Assembly: GCA_027459505.1 (NCBI GenBank)
Contig: DAIDIE010000016.1
Location: 119,786 to 183,785 of the forward strand
Direction: 5' to 3'
DNA from: Acidobacteriota bacterium
Lineage (GTDB): Bacteria > Acidobacteriota > Terriglobia > Terriglobales > SCQP01
Length of the DNA stretch: 64,000 nt
A program made the position numbers and the translations under genes. Shown here in pieces: positions 46,487 to 54,961 of the stretch. The stretch's first letter is position 1; the number at the start of each line of letters is the position of its first letter. The notes beneath the pieces were generated by a model. The model was not told the origin of the DNA, did not search any database, and worked only from the letters and a program-made list of their open reading frames with translations.

Positions 46487-47190
46487 GGATTGCCGCCACC
46501 GCTGACCTGCATTGCGGCGTGAATGATCGTGACCGCATTCGAGAACGCCTCGGTTCGGTGAACGGCGAAGCCGATGTTCTCGTCCTGGCCGGCGATCTAA
46601 CCAACTTCGGTCAGCCGGCGGAATTGGACGTCCTCATCAGCCAGCTCTTGCGTGTTCGCATCCCGATCATCAGCGTGCTTGGCAACCACGATTTCGAGTC
46701 GGGCCAGCATCAGGAACTGCTGCGCATGTTGCGGGAAGTGGGCATCAAGACCCTGGATGGAGAGCCCTACGTGCGCGACGGTGTCGGCTTCGCCGGGGTG
46801 AAGGGATTTTGCGGCGGCTTCGACCGCCACGAGTTGACCGCGTTCGGCGAGCCGGAGATCAAGGCCTTCGTGCAGGCGGGCGTGCAGGAGTCGCTTCATC
46901 TGGAACGTGCCCTCTCGTTGCTGCAAACCGAAAAGCGGGTCGTGGTGCTGCATTACGCGCCGATTTGCGACACCATCACCGGCGAGCCCAAGGAGATCGC
47001 TCCGTTCCTGGGCAATTCACGCCTCAGCGACGTTTGCGACCGCTTTGAAGCCACCGTCGTCTTCCACGGTCACGCGCATCATGGCAAGCCCGTCGGCAAG
47101 ACCCGCGGTGGTGTCCCTGTCTACAATGTCGCCCAGCCTGTGCTCCTGCAGGAGAAACCCGGCCAGTTCTACCGCGTCGTGGATATCTGA
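46483..47190 (+). CDS. Calcineurin-like metallophosphoesterase
   Basis: 236 residues. Metal-binding motifs: IAATADLHCGV (DxH), VLVLAGDLTNFG (GDxxx), SVLGNHDFE (GNHD) and later VVFHGHAHHGKP (GHxH). This is a complete catalytic set of a calcineurin-like phosphatase, probably acting on a phosphodiester or phosphomonoester. ATG at 46483 overlaps the preceding gene's stop (ATGA). The ORF continues upstream in a different frame inside that gene, so the coupled start is chosen. Confidence 0.85.
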   Translation: MRIAATADLHCGVNDRDRIRERLGSVNGEADVLVLAGDLTNFGQPAELDVLISQLLRVRIPIISVLGNHDFESGQHQELLRMLREVGIKTLDGEPYVRDGVGFAGVKGFCGGFDRHELTAFGEPEIKAFVQAGVQESLHLERALSLLQTEKRVVVLHYAPICDTITGEPKEIAPFLGNSRLSDVCDRFEATVVFHGHAHHGKPVGKTRGGVPVYNVAQPVLLQEKPGQFYRVVDI

Positions 47191-47194
47191 AGTC

Positions 47195-48331
47195 TCACGC
47201 CCGCTGCTTTTTCGCCTCTTCCGGCTTGGCTGGACGCGCCTTTAGCATGCTGACGAAGTCCTCGCGAGTCAGCAAATCATGGTGCACAAAGTAGTACAGC
47301 AGACTCTTCAGCACCCCTTCCGCATCCAGATTCGGCGCCAGTACGTTCGCCCCAGGCGCCGTCTGCGGCGCCGGACGCGGAGCCGGGCGCGCCGCTGCCT
47401 GCGGTGCTGCCTGCGGCACCGGACGGGTGTTGCTTACAACCGGGGGCGCATAGGCTGCCCCGCTCGGAGGCGCACTGGCAGGACGCTCCAACTCCACCGG
47501 AGGCGGAATTGCCACCCCTTGTCCGGGCGCCGTCTGCGGCTGTGCCGCCAGCCGCAGTAAAAGCGCTTGCAGCCGCGCCGCGTCTTCCGGCGGAAGCGAG
47601 TTGAACTCCACGCCCATGCCCACCGAGATGTGCACCGTCTTCACCCGTCCGCGCAGGCAGATCGGTTCCATCTCTCCATAGACCCAAACCTCTACCTGGG
47701 TGTGGATTTCGAAAGGGCTGCGCATTTCCAGGTAGCAGCCCTGCTCGCTCAAATCCGTTACCGTGGCCCACACCGGGGTGGGCACGCCGCACTTGAAGAG
47801 CTTTGCCCCGAGGCTGCAAACCACACGTAGCGCGCCGCGGCGCTCGGGAATAACCGCGGGCGCGGGCACGGTATCGATATAAATGCCACGTCCGCCCGTG
47901 CCATATGGATTCCAGGGGTCGCCGGCTGCGGCGTTCTGCGCTTTTGCTTTTGCCGGATGATAAGTGTCAATGTGAGTGCCGGGCAGCCGCACGTCCCAGG
48001 AAAAGCTTCCTCCGTCCACCAGTTGCAGGCCGACGGTATCTTCTTGCGGCGTCCCCGCCTTCCCCACCCAGCTCACCCGAAACCGTCCGCGGTTATCGCG
48101 ATAGCGCAGGTTCACGTTGCGCAGTCCGGAAACGCGTGCCAACTCGGGGCTGGCCACCGTGGCGCCGCCCCGGCTGATGTTGACCGTGAGCGCCCGGAAT
48201 TTGAACGCCAGGCCGTAACGGTCATAGCCGGAAACCTCAACCGGAAGCGATGCGGAAAGGCGTGGTTCGCGACGGTTTCCCAAAAACGCTCCTGCTGCGC
48301 TTGCGCAGTTTCTGCACCGCGCACTGAACAC
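47195..48331 (-). CDS. Tandem PilZ domain protein
   Basis: Cyclic-di-GMP receptor-like protein, 378 residues. First PilZ has NRREPRL (RxxxR) and NISRGG (D/NxSxxG); second has ERRGALR and DLSEQGCYLEMR. Both c-di-GMP binding signatures are nearly intact. The C-terminus is a Pro/Ala-rich linker (~75 residues) then a small helical end (LLTREDFVSMLKARPAK). Start GTG at 48331. It is convergent with the phosphoesterase and stands alone, so it could link c-di-GMP to motility, surface or metabolic outputs. Confidence 0.82.
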   Translation of the reverse strand: MFSARCRNCASAAGAFLGNRREPRLSASLPVEVSGYDRYGLAFKFRALTVNISRGGATVASPELARVSGLRNVNLRYRDNRGRFRVSWVGKAGTPQEDTVGLQLVDGGSFSWDVRLPGTHIDTYHPAKAKAQNAAAGDPWNPYGTGGRGIYIDTVPAPAVIPERRGALRVVCSLGAKLFKCGVPTPVWATVTDLSEQGCYLEMRSPFEIHTQVEVWVYGEMEPICLRGRVKTVHISVGMGVEFNSLPPEDAARLQALLLRLAAQPQTAPGQGVAIPPPVELERPASAPPSGAAYAPPVVSNTRPVPQAAPQAAARPAPRPAPQTAPGANVLAPNLDAEGVLKSLLYYFVHHDLLTREDFVSMLKARPAKPEEAKKQRA

Positions 48332-48549
48332 AATTGCCGGTTAGGCCTCGTGCGCTGAAAAATACTGTGAATATCCCGGGATCGTGGACTGCCGAAGCCG
48401 GTTTTCTGCAACTGGCCTGCCAACTCCGGGCAGTTTAGCCGGAACTTATGTGGTGGCGCAAGGCAATTGCAAGTTCTAATGTCGCACTAGGAGGAATACG
48501 GTAAGGCGTGACCCGGACCAGGGCGCCGCCGCCGCCGCGTCGGCGCGGT

Positions 48550-49119
48550 CTACTGGATGTTCACCAGCGGCGATGGCGTGTTGTCTTCCAGCAATACCTC
48601 GCCCTGCAGTTGCTCGCCGGAGAGGCGCAAGCTCCCACGCTCAAAAAAGAACAGCAGTGTCGGTTCCGGATCATGGCGCAGCTCGATGTATTCCAGCGGG
48701 CCCGCTTCGCCTCTGGGCAACGAGATCTCAAAACGGCTCACGTTGTGCAGGGTTAAGGTGATGCCACTCAGCAGCGCGCGACGGCCCCCGTGTTGCACCT
48801 GTACTTCGCTGGTTGCGGCCCAGCCCAGCGTGATGGCGTGACTGCCTCCAAGCTCGTCGTCCTGTCCCGGCCCATAGCTCAAGCCGACAAACTGCGTCAG
48901 TTGCCGCAAATCGAAGGCGCCACCTTCGATCTGCAGCGTCGTCACGGGCGTGTTCAGCGGCAGTGGCTCAATCTGGTTGAACTGCAGCGGCCGGGCCGGC
49001 TTTGGCGCGGGAGCTCTGCCCCCCGACATGCTTTCGCGTCCCCCTTCGCCACTTGCTCGCTGCTGGTGCGGCGTGTGCTTGCTTTTCCCGGACTTGCGCT
49101 GTTCGTGCTTGGTCGACAT
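48550..49119 (-). CDS. Protein of unknown function
   Basis: Not recognised. 189 residues: a basic N-terminal ~40 (MSTKHEQRKSGKSKHTPHQQ) suggests an intrinsically disordered or nucleic-acid-binding start, followed by a beta-rich domain (LQIEGGAFDLRQLTQFVGL, ITLTLHNVSRFEISLPRGEA, LLEDNTPSPLVNIQ). No signal peptide. It lies upstream (minus strand) of repeat A10 and may share a transcript with nothing else obvious. Confidence 0.5.
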   Translation of the reverse strand: MSTKHEQRKSGKSKHTPHQQRASGEGGRESMSGGRAPAPKPARPLQFNQIEPLPLNTPVTTLQIEGGAFDLRQLTQFVGLSYGPGQDDELGGSHAITLGWAATSEVQVQHGGRRALLSGITLTLHNVSRFEISLPRGEAGPLEYIELRHDPEPTLLFFFERGSLRLSGEQLQGEVLLEDNTPSPLVNIQ

Positions 49120-49153
49120 GATGGAATCAAAACGGGCCAGGGCCGAGTCGAAA

Positions 49154-49327
49154 ACGAGCCAAGGCCGAGTCGAACTGCTCTCGAGTTCGAAATCGCAGGC
49201 CGAAGCCGTAGCGAAGGTCCGGGGTTGCCGTTTAGGTCCCGCACCGCTGGCGACTAGTAAAGCGCGGCCACCATCCGTGAGCTTCGGCCGGACACCGAGG
49301 CGGGTGGAATAAAAGCGGCCGTGCCGC
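49154..49327 (+). repeat. Family A element, copy A10 (174 bp) with extra head
   Basis: Full copy from ACGAGCCAAGGCCGAGTC to GCGGCCGTGCCGC. The preceding 18 bases repeat its own head (GGGCCAGGGCCGAGTCGAAA), suggesting slippage or tandem insertion. Lies between ssb and the unknown gene. Confidence 0.93.
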
Positions 49328-49338
49328 TCACTGCGGCC

Positions 49339-49809
49339 CTAGAACGGAATATCGTCGTCGGTGATCTCCGTGCCGTGCGCCGGCCCCGGAGGCGGCTCCT
49401 GTGGAAACTCCTCGTATCCGCCGGAACTGGCGCCTGTGGAGGCGGCACGCGCGCCCGCGGCCTGCCCGTTGCCGCGGCCGCCGAGCATCACCAGTTCATT
49501 GGCGATGATCTCGGTCATGTAATGCTTCTTGCCCTCTTTGTCATCCCAGGAGCGCGTCTGCAGGCGCCCTTCCACGTAAACGGAAGAACCTTTGGTCAGG
49601 TACTGGGAAACCGTTTCGGCCAGCCGCGCCCAGCACACAATGTTGTGCCACTCGGTTCGCTCCTGCCATTCACCACTGTTCTTGTCTTTCCATTTGTCGG
49701 AAGTGGCAATACTGAAACGCGCGACCGCCTGGCCCGACGGCGTGTACTTCAACTCAGGGTCCCGGCCCAGGTTCCCCAGCAGGGTGACTTTATTTACAGT
49801 ACGCGACAT
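49339..49809 (-). CDS. ssb: Single-stranded DNA-binding protein
   Basis: OB-fold ssDNA-binding protein for replication and repair. N-terminus [20 protein letters not shown], core [20 protein letters not shown] and [20 protein letters not shown], and the acidic tip DDDIPF that recruits partner proteins. 156 residues, with a Gly/Ala-rich linker. ATG at 49809 preceded by AGAGGA. Probably transcribed alone. Confidence 0.95.
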   Translation of the reverse strand: MSRTVNKVTLLGNLGRDPELKYTPSGQAVARFSIATSDKWKDKNSGEWQERTEWHNIVCWARLAETVSQYLTKGSSVYVEGRLQTRSWDDKEGKKHYMTEIIANELVMLGGRGNGQAAGARAASTGASSGGYEEFPQEPPPGPAHGTEITDDDIPF

Positions 49810-49981
49810 TGGTGATCCTCTTTTCTCGCCCCACTTCGGCTCCTCCGCAACCAGGGCGCTAACGCTGCGGAACGTGAACGCCTAATCATAGAGCCCTCAC
49901 CGCTTTTCAGCAACGCATCACCCTATATGGGTGGCCCCGGACAGAGGGGGAGGGAAGGGCTTGCCACGCGCCTGCATCTCT

Positions 49982-51670
49982 TCATTTCCGCACCTGTTGG
50001 CGTACCAGTCTCTCCAGGAGCGCAGTGTCCAGGTTCTCCTCAACCGCGTCCGCCAGCCGCTCGTATTCCCGTTCCTTTCGCCCGCTCCATTGCAGTCGGG
50101 AAGGCTCCCGGCCCAATCGGCGCAGCAGCGCGCTGCGGACGGCATCGTTTTCAAATAAGCCGTGCAGCATGGTGCCGTACACCCGTCCATCAGCGCTGCG
50201 TGCACCTTCGATTGCCTGGGCGCCTTCTTCCGCCGTCGTGAGTGCCGTCACCGCGCCCGCCGCCTCACCCGTGCACTGCAATCTCCCCATGTGCATCAGA
50301 TAACCGCGCACCACGTCGCCCGCCTCACCCAGCCAACCATGCGCCGCCAAGCGGCGCTCCACCAGCACCGTGCGTTTTTCCGCTTGGAACACGGTTCTCA
50401 GCGCCAGCAGTCCCAACCCTTCCCGTTGGGCGCCACCCGGGGTTTCTACACCGCCGGGATCGTCTATCAGTTCCCCCAGCATCTGGCACCCCCCGCAGAT
50501 ACCCAGCAGGTGTCCGCCGTCTCGCACATGCGCCCGCAACGCCGCCGTGAACCCAGTCTTGTGCAGCCATTCCAGATCATTCAGCGTGTGCTTGCTGCCG
50601 GGCAGAATCAACAACTCCGCTCCCGCCACTTCCTCTGGCTTGCTGATGTAACGCACCGACAGTTGCGGCTCCAACTCCAGCGGCAGGAATTCGTCGTAGT
50701 TGGAGAGATGCGGCAGGCGGACGATGGCAACTACGCCCGCAGTGCTCCCGGCGGCCAGCGTCCTAGGCATGTTCGCCGGTAGGGCGGCATCCGTTGCTGA
50801 AGGCCTTCCCGCTCCAGGAGCGCGCCGCGCCTCCAGCTCCCGCCTCTCCAGCTCCCGCTCCCCTAGCCCCCGCCTCTCCAGCCCGGTCGAGTCCTCTTCC
50901 GCCAGCGCCAGATCGTGCAAGTGCGGAAGCACCCCTACGACCGGCTTCCCCGTCCGCTCGCTCAGGAAGTCCAGCGCGGGCCGGAGCAGATCCAGGTCGC
51001 CGCGAAATTTGTTGATCACCAGCCCGGCGATCAGCGCCCGCTCTTCCGGTGGCAACAGTTCCAGCGTTCCCACCAACGCTGCGAGCACGCCGCCCCGGTC
51101 AATGTCACCCACCAGCAGCACTGGCGCCTGCACCAGCCGCGCCACATGCATGTTCACGATGTCGCCGGCGCGCAGGTTCACTTCCGCGGGGCTGCCCGCT
51201 CCTTCGATGATGACCAGCTCGTATTCACTGCGCAGCCGGTGCAGGGAACTGGCCACCGCGTCTCGGAGCGCCGCCTTCTTTTGGTTGAACGCGCCCGCTT
51301 CGACGTGTCCAGCCGTGCGCCCCAGCAGCACCAGTTGCGAGCGCCGCTGCCCTTCCGGCTTGAGCAGCACGGGATTCATATCCACATGCGGCGCAATGCC
51401 GCACGCCTCAGCCTGCACGATCTGCGCCCGCCCCATCTCCAGCCCTTCGGGCGTCACCCCAGCGTTGAGCGCCATGTTTTGCGCCTTGAAAGGCGCCACG
51501 CGTACACCCCTGCGCCGGAACCAGCGGCACAGCGCGGTGACCAGCAGGCTCTTGCCCGCGGAAGACGCCGTGCCCTGTACCATCAGGGTCGCGGCCAACC
51601 GTTCTCCGCAAGCCAACTGCGGCCGTCCGTCGCGGCTCTCTCCCGCCCGTCCTGTGTCTTCAGAAATCAA
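49982..51670 (-). CDS. cobQ: Cobyric acid synthase
   Basis: Amidates the b, d, e and g side chains of adenosyl-cobyrinic acid a,c-diamide to give adenosylcobyric acid during B12 synthesis. P-loop region VQGTASSAGKSLLVTALC, KAQNMALNAGVTPEGLEMGR, EGAGSPAEVNLRAGDIVNM, and a class-I glutamine amidotransferase domain with the Cys in LLGICGGCQMLGE and His in MHGLFEN. A Glu/Arg-rich stretch near residues 266-290 (GERELERRELEARR) is coded by short degenerate tandem repeats at about 50805-50885. TTG at 51670 overlaps cobO by 11 bases; conserved sequence begins at the ATG 51583, which may be the true start. Confidence 0.9.
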   Translation of the reverse strand: MISEDTGRAGESRDGRPQLACGERLAATLMVQGTASSAGKSLLVTALCRWFRRRGVRVAPFKAQNMALNAGVTPEGLEMGRAQIVQAEACGIAPHVDMNPVLLKPEGQRRSQLVLLGRTAGHVEAGAFNQKKAALRDAVASSLHRLRSEYELVIIEGAGSPAEVNLRAGDIVNMHVARLVQAPVLLVGDIDRGGVLAALVGTLELLPPEERALIAGLVINKFRGDLDLLRPALDFLSERTGKPVVGVLPHLHDLALAEEDSTGLERRGLGERELERRELEARRAPGAGRPSATDAALPANMPRTLAAGSTAGVVAIVRLPHLSNYDEFLPLELEPQLSVRYISKPEEVAGAELLILPGSKHTLNDLEWLHKTGFTAALRAHVRDGGHLLGICGGCQMLGELIDDPGGVETPGGAQREGLGLLALRTVFQAEKRTVLVERRLAAHGWLGEAGDVVRGYLMHMGRLQCTGEAAGAVTALTTAEEGAQAIEGARSADGRVYGTMLHGLFENDAVRSALLRRLGREPSRLQWSGRKEREYERLADAVEENLDTALLERLVRQQVRK

Positions 51671-52208
51671 CGCCCACCTGCGCCGGGATGCCCTGCTCGT
51701 AGGGATGCTTCACCGGACGCATCTCCGTCACCAACTCGGCCATCTCGATCAGCTCCTGAGGGGCGTCGCGCCCGGTCACCACCACATGCACATGGCTGGG
51801 TCGCGTGCGCAGCGCTTCCAGCACGCTTTGCAATTCCAGAAAGCCGTAGTGAAAGCAGTAGGTGATCTCGTCGAGAACCACCACCTCGTGCTCGCCGCTG
51901 GCGATCAGCGCCGCCGCCGTCTGCCAGGCTTCCTGAGCCGCGCGCCGGTCTCGTGAAATGTCGTCGCTCTCCCAGGTAAAACCCAGCCCCATCACGAAAA
52001 TCGTGAGATCGATGTTGCGCGCGGGCAGCGACTCGGCAAACGTCCGCTCGCCGGTCTTCCACTTGCCCTTGATGAATTGCACGATCGCGGGCTTCCATCC
52101 ATGGCCCAGCGCGCGAAAGACCAGCCCGAAAGCTGCCGTGGTTTTGCCTTTGCCGTGGCCGGTATAGACCATCAGCAGTCCTTTTTTGCGAGGTGCTGTT
52201 TCACTCAT
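51660..52208 (-). CDS. cobO: Corrinoid (cobalamin) adenosyltransferase CobO type
   Basis: Transfers adenosyl from ATP to the cobalt of cobyrinate or cobinamide (CobA/CobO/PduO-like CobA branch). Motif GHGKGKTTAAFGLVFRALGH is the P-loop (modified Walker A of this family); QFIKGKWKTGE and VVLDEITYCFHYGFL follow, and HVVVTGRDAPQELIEMA ends the fold. 182 residues. The stop overlaps cobQ, forming a cobO-cobQ unit. No cobalamin riboswitch is visible in the 60-base gap upstream. Confidence 0.92.
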   Translation of the reverse strand: MSETAPRKKGLLMVYTGHGKGKTTAAFGLVFRALGHGWKPAIVQFIKGKWKTGERTFAESLPARNIDLTIFVMGLGFTWESDDISRDRRAAQEAWQTAAALIASGEHEVVVLDEITYCFHYGFLELQSVLEALRTRPSHVHVVVTGRDAPQELIEMAELVTEMRPVKHPYEQGIPAQVGVDF

Positions 52209-52267
52209 GAGGGAATTGAAGTGCCTCTCCGATGCTATCGTGGAATGGAGTCTTCCCTATCAGCCCC

Positions 52268-52702
52268 ATGAATTCCGCCGCACTTCTGCCCGCCGCCGAC
52301 GCCGTGCTGAACCTGACCAGCGCTGTGCTGCTGGTGGCCGGCTACCGCTTCATCAGGAAGGGCAACATCCCCGCCCATCGCCGCTGCATGCTGAGCGCCT
52401 TCGCCAGTTCCATTCTTTTTCTCGGCTTTTACCTGTCCAACCACTTCATCAATGGAGTGGCCTACTACCAGCGCCATGACTGGACGCGCCCCCTCTACTT
52501 CACCGTGCTGGCCACCCACACCCCTCTGGCGGCGCTGGTGCCCTTCCTGGCCCTGGTCACCTTGACCCTCGGCTTGCGCAACCGCATCGCCCGCCATCGC
52601 CGCTGGGCGAAATGGACGCTGCCCGTCTGGCTCTATGTTTCCGTTACGGGAGTAGTGATCTACCTGATGTTGTACCAGCTGCCCGGCGCCCGCCTGCGCT
52701 GA
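52268..52702 (+). CDS. DUF420-type membrane protein
   Basis: Small integral membrane protein, about 144 residues with four hydrophobic helices (AVLNLTSAVLLVAGYRFI, LSAFASSILFLGFYLSN, FTVLATHTPLAALVPFLAL, WLYVSVTGVVIYLMLY). His residues in SNHFING and in LATHTPLAAL are typical of DUF420, a family often near cytochrome oxidase assembly genes. No oxidase genes are here. ATG at 52268 preferred to 52232. Function unclear. Confidence 0.7.
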   Translation: MNSAALLPAADAVLNLTSAVLLVAGYRFIRKGNIPAHRRCMLSAFASSILFLGFYLSNHFINGVAYYQRHDWTRPLYFTVLATHTPLAALVPFLALVTLTLGLRNRIARHRRWAKWTLPVWLYVSVTGVVIYLMLYQLPGARLR

Positions 52703-52823
52703 TTCTGCGCCTGGAGAGCGCAAGCGCTTCCGCAACCCTCAAATAGTAATCAAGTTGAGACTCTGGGCCGCCGATACTACCAGTGACCACAGAATCCGTG
52801 TATCTTTGCTTAAGAGGGTTCTT

Positions 52824-53192
52824 ATGCAGCAGCAGGTCCTGTTGATTGAAGACGAGCTCGACGTACGGGAAGCCATTCGCCTGCACCTGGAGCACCGCGG
52901 CTACAACTGCCATGAAGCGGCCCACGGCACGGAAGCCCTGCAACTCCTCCACACCCTCAGCCCCGATATCATCATCAGCGACATCTCCATGCCGGTGATG
53001 GGCGGTATCGAGTTTCTCCTCAAGAGCCGCGCTTTGGGCTGCAATGTCCCGGTCATTCTGCTCACTGGCGTGAATGACTCCAGCGTGCGCGCCCTGGGCC
53101 GCGATGCCGGCGCCTTCTTCTGCATCAGCAAGCCCCCCGACTACGATCATCTGGATCACCTCATCCAGACCACCATCGCCGTCAACTCCTAA
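52824..53192 (+). CDS. Single-domain response regulator receiver
   Basis: CheY-like receiver without an output domain, 122 residues. Acidic pocket ED in VLLIEDELD, phospho-acceptor Asp in IIISDISMP, Thr in VILLTGV and Lys in ISKP are all in place. Start ATG at 52824, with AGAGG upstream. No histidine kinase is adjacent. It probably relays a signal to other proteins. Confidence 0.85.
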   Translation: MQQQVLLIEDELDVREAIRLHLEHRGYNCHEAAHGTEALQLLHTLSPDIIISDISMPVMGGIEFLLKSRALGCNVPVILLTGVNDSSVRALGRDAGAFFCISKPPDYDHLDHLIQTTIAVNS

Positions 53193-53389
53193 TCGAGAGC
53201 AGTAGTCCGGAGAGCAAATAATCCCGGGTGGCGAAAGCCGCGCCAACACAGCCCGTCAGGGCTGCTATTTCTGCCTTCGCCGAGGGCTTCGGCGCTTTGT
53301 CTCCTCGACTGCTCAATTTGAAACCAATTCGAAACCAGCTACGGGCGCCCCTGCGGAGTGATACAATCCCGGCCTCAGGAGGATCGTTC

Positions 53390-54505
53390 ATGACCGGTTC
53401 CCCAGTGGCCCTGCTGCCTCCTCTGCGCTCGATGGGCATGAAGCGCAAAATGAGAGCCCCGATTCCCATCCACAGCCTCCTTCGCGTTTTTGCCGGTCTC
53501 CTCCTCTGCGCGCCAGTGGCCCTCGGCGCCACGCCTCCTTCATCCTCGGCCGCTTGTGTTACCGCCGTCCATGGCAGGCTCTGCGTTGCTGTGAAGTTGC
53601 CGGCTAATTGGGCGCTTGACAGGGCACAAGCGAAAAGGCTTGAGATCGCGGCGATTTTCCACCGCCAAGGAGACAATCAAGCTCGGCAACCGGTCATTAC
53701 GATCGACGCCGCGCCTCACTACCCCTGGCTCGATCCGTATAAGGAAATTGGAGCCAACATCGCCAGCATCCGCAAGCAGCATCCAGGTGCGCGCATCCTT
53801 CCGCTCGTTCTGTCCCATCGCGTACACGCCTGGGCGGTCACAGTCTCCTACCCCGGGTTTTGGCAGATTCTCTCCTTCCGCGACTTCGGAAAAGTAATCG
53901 CGCTTGCGGAATTGCAGTGCGGCAGCGCAGCCCAATGCGCCGGTCTCAGAAAGCCGTTCCTCGCGCTGCTCGCCGGGCTTCATTACATCCCTCCCGCTCC
54001 CGGCGCCGCGGCCCCCAAATTTAATGGCGGATTCGTTTATGGGTCCGACTGGATTCTCCTGTTTTCACACATGCCTTGGTTGAACGACACAGATTTAGCT
54101 AACCGCTTTAACGTAGCGGAGATGTACTATCCGGCGGATTGGGACCCCCGCATTCTGTCGCCCTACATCAGTGTCGGCTACCGGCTCAGCAAGAAGGGGC
54201 GCAGCGTGAGGACCGTTATGTCGGCCGACATTGCGGAAGCCCGCGAGCATCAATCCAACGTGGTCATTCACCACGCTCCGGCAATCGTGTGGTCGAAAGG
54301 GCGCGCCGAGGTGAGGACATTTACCTCCAGCGATGGTTGGGACGAGGTCGCCTATTCAGAGCGCGGACCCGCAATTTTTATTACATCTCTGCATTGCCAG
54401 AGCAAGCGGCAGTGCAGGCAATTCCGGGCGATTCTGAACAATTTCGTTCCGAGCCTAAACCTGCGCAAGAACTTCCATGTAGTGATTGAGCACGCTACGA
54501 AGTAA
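53390..54505 (+). CDS. Exported protein of unknown function
   Basis: Not recognised. About 371 residues with a signal-like N-terminus (SLLRVFAGLLLCAPVALG) after a basic stretch (MKRKMRAP). The mature protein has four Cys pairs or singles (ACVTAVHGRLC, LQCGSAAQC, LHCQSKRQC) and a beta/alpha look. ATG at 53390 has CAGGAGG seven bases upstream. It converges with the BlaI-like gene. Codon use matches neighbours, so not obviously foreign. Confidence 0.6.
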   Translation: MTGSPVALLPPLRSMGMKRKMRAPIPIHSLLRVFAGLLLCAPVALGATPPSSSAACVTAVHGRLCVAVKLPANWALDRAQAKRLEIAAIFHRQGDNQARQPVITIDAAPHYPWLDPYKEIGANIASIRKQHPGARILPLVLSHRVHAWAVTVSYPGFWQILSFRDFGKVIALAELQCGSAAQCAGLRKPFLALLAGLHYIPPAPGAAAPKFNGGFVYGSDWILLFSHMPWLNDTDLANRFNVAEMYYPADWDPRILSPYISVGYRLSKKGRSVRTVMSADIAEAREHQSNVVIHHAPAIVWSKGRAEVRTFTSSDGWDEVAYSERGPAIFITSLHCQSKRQCRQFRAILNNFVPSLNLRKNFHVVIEHATK

Positions 54506-54526
54506 AGGTTAGTTTTTGGCTTTTCC

Positions 54527-54961
54527 CTACAGCAGAATCGCGTCCACCGCCGCGCTTTCCTCGTGCGCCGCCGCGTCCGCCTCCGCACCGCGCAGCCGGC
54601 TGAGAAACAGTTGCAACTCTTCCGCTGAGTCGAAGTAGTTCTTCAGCAGGCGTTGCACCGCGCCCTGCCGCATCTCCTCGCGGCTGATCCTGGGACGGAA
54701 AACGTGGGCGCGTGCCCCCCGCTCGGCCTCCACTACGCCCTTGCGCAGCAGCCGTTGCAGCACGGTCAGAACCGAGGTGTAGGCCAGCCGCCGCCCCCGC
54801 GCCAGCAGCGCCTGCCGGACATCGCCCGCGCTGGCGCCCCCCGTCCGCCACAGCACCACCATGCAGTCCAGTTCCAGTTGCGGCAGTTCCGTGCCGCGCC
54901 ACCCCGGACGCGCTCCCGGCTTGGCCATGGTTCCGGCGGCCGGCTGCTCCGCGCTGCTCAC
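54527..54961 (-). CDS. BlaI/MecI/CopY-type transcriptional repressor
   Basis: Winged-helix repressor of the BlaI/CopY family, 144 residues. The DNA-binding core is TELPQLELDCMVVLWRTGG, ASAGDVRQALLARGRRLAYT (recognition helix) and SVLTVLQRLLRKGVVEAERG (wing). The C-terminus makes the dimer interface. GTG at 54961 overlaps the upstream gene's stop by GTGA, so it is co-translated with a YhaM-like nuclease rather than a BlaR1-type membrane protease. No BlaR1 partner is seen. Confidence 0.82.
   Translation of the reverse strand: MSSAEQPAAGTMAKPGARPGWRGTELPQLELDCMVVLWRTGGASAGDVRQALLARGRRLAYTSVLTVLQRLLRKGVVEAERGARAHVFRPRISREEMRQGAVQRLLKNYFDSAEELQLFLSRLRGAEADAAAHEESAAVDAILL

Noticed and set aside
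50700..51956. 418-codon frame opposite cobQ and cobO
   Set aside because: Ser/Pro/Arg-rich shadow of cobQ; no family features.
52209..52267. Cobalamin riboswitch upstream of cobO
   Set aside because: Only about 60 bases separate cobO from the divergent gene; no B12 box is visible.
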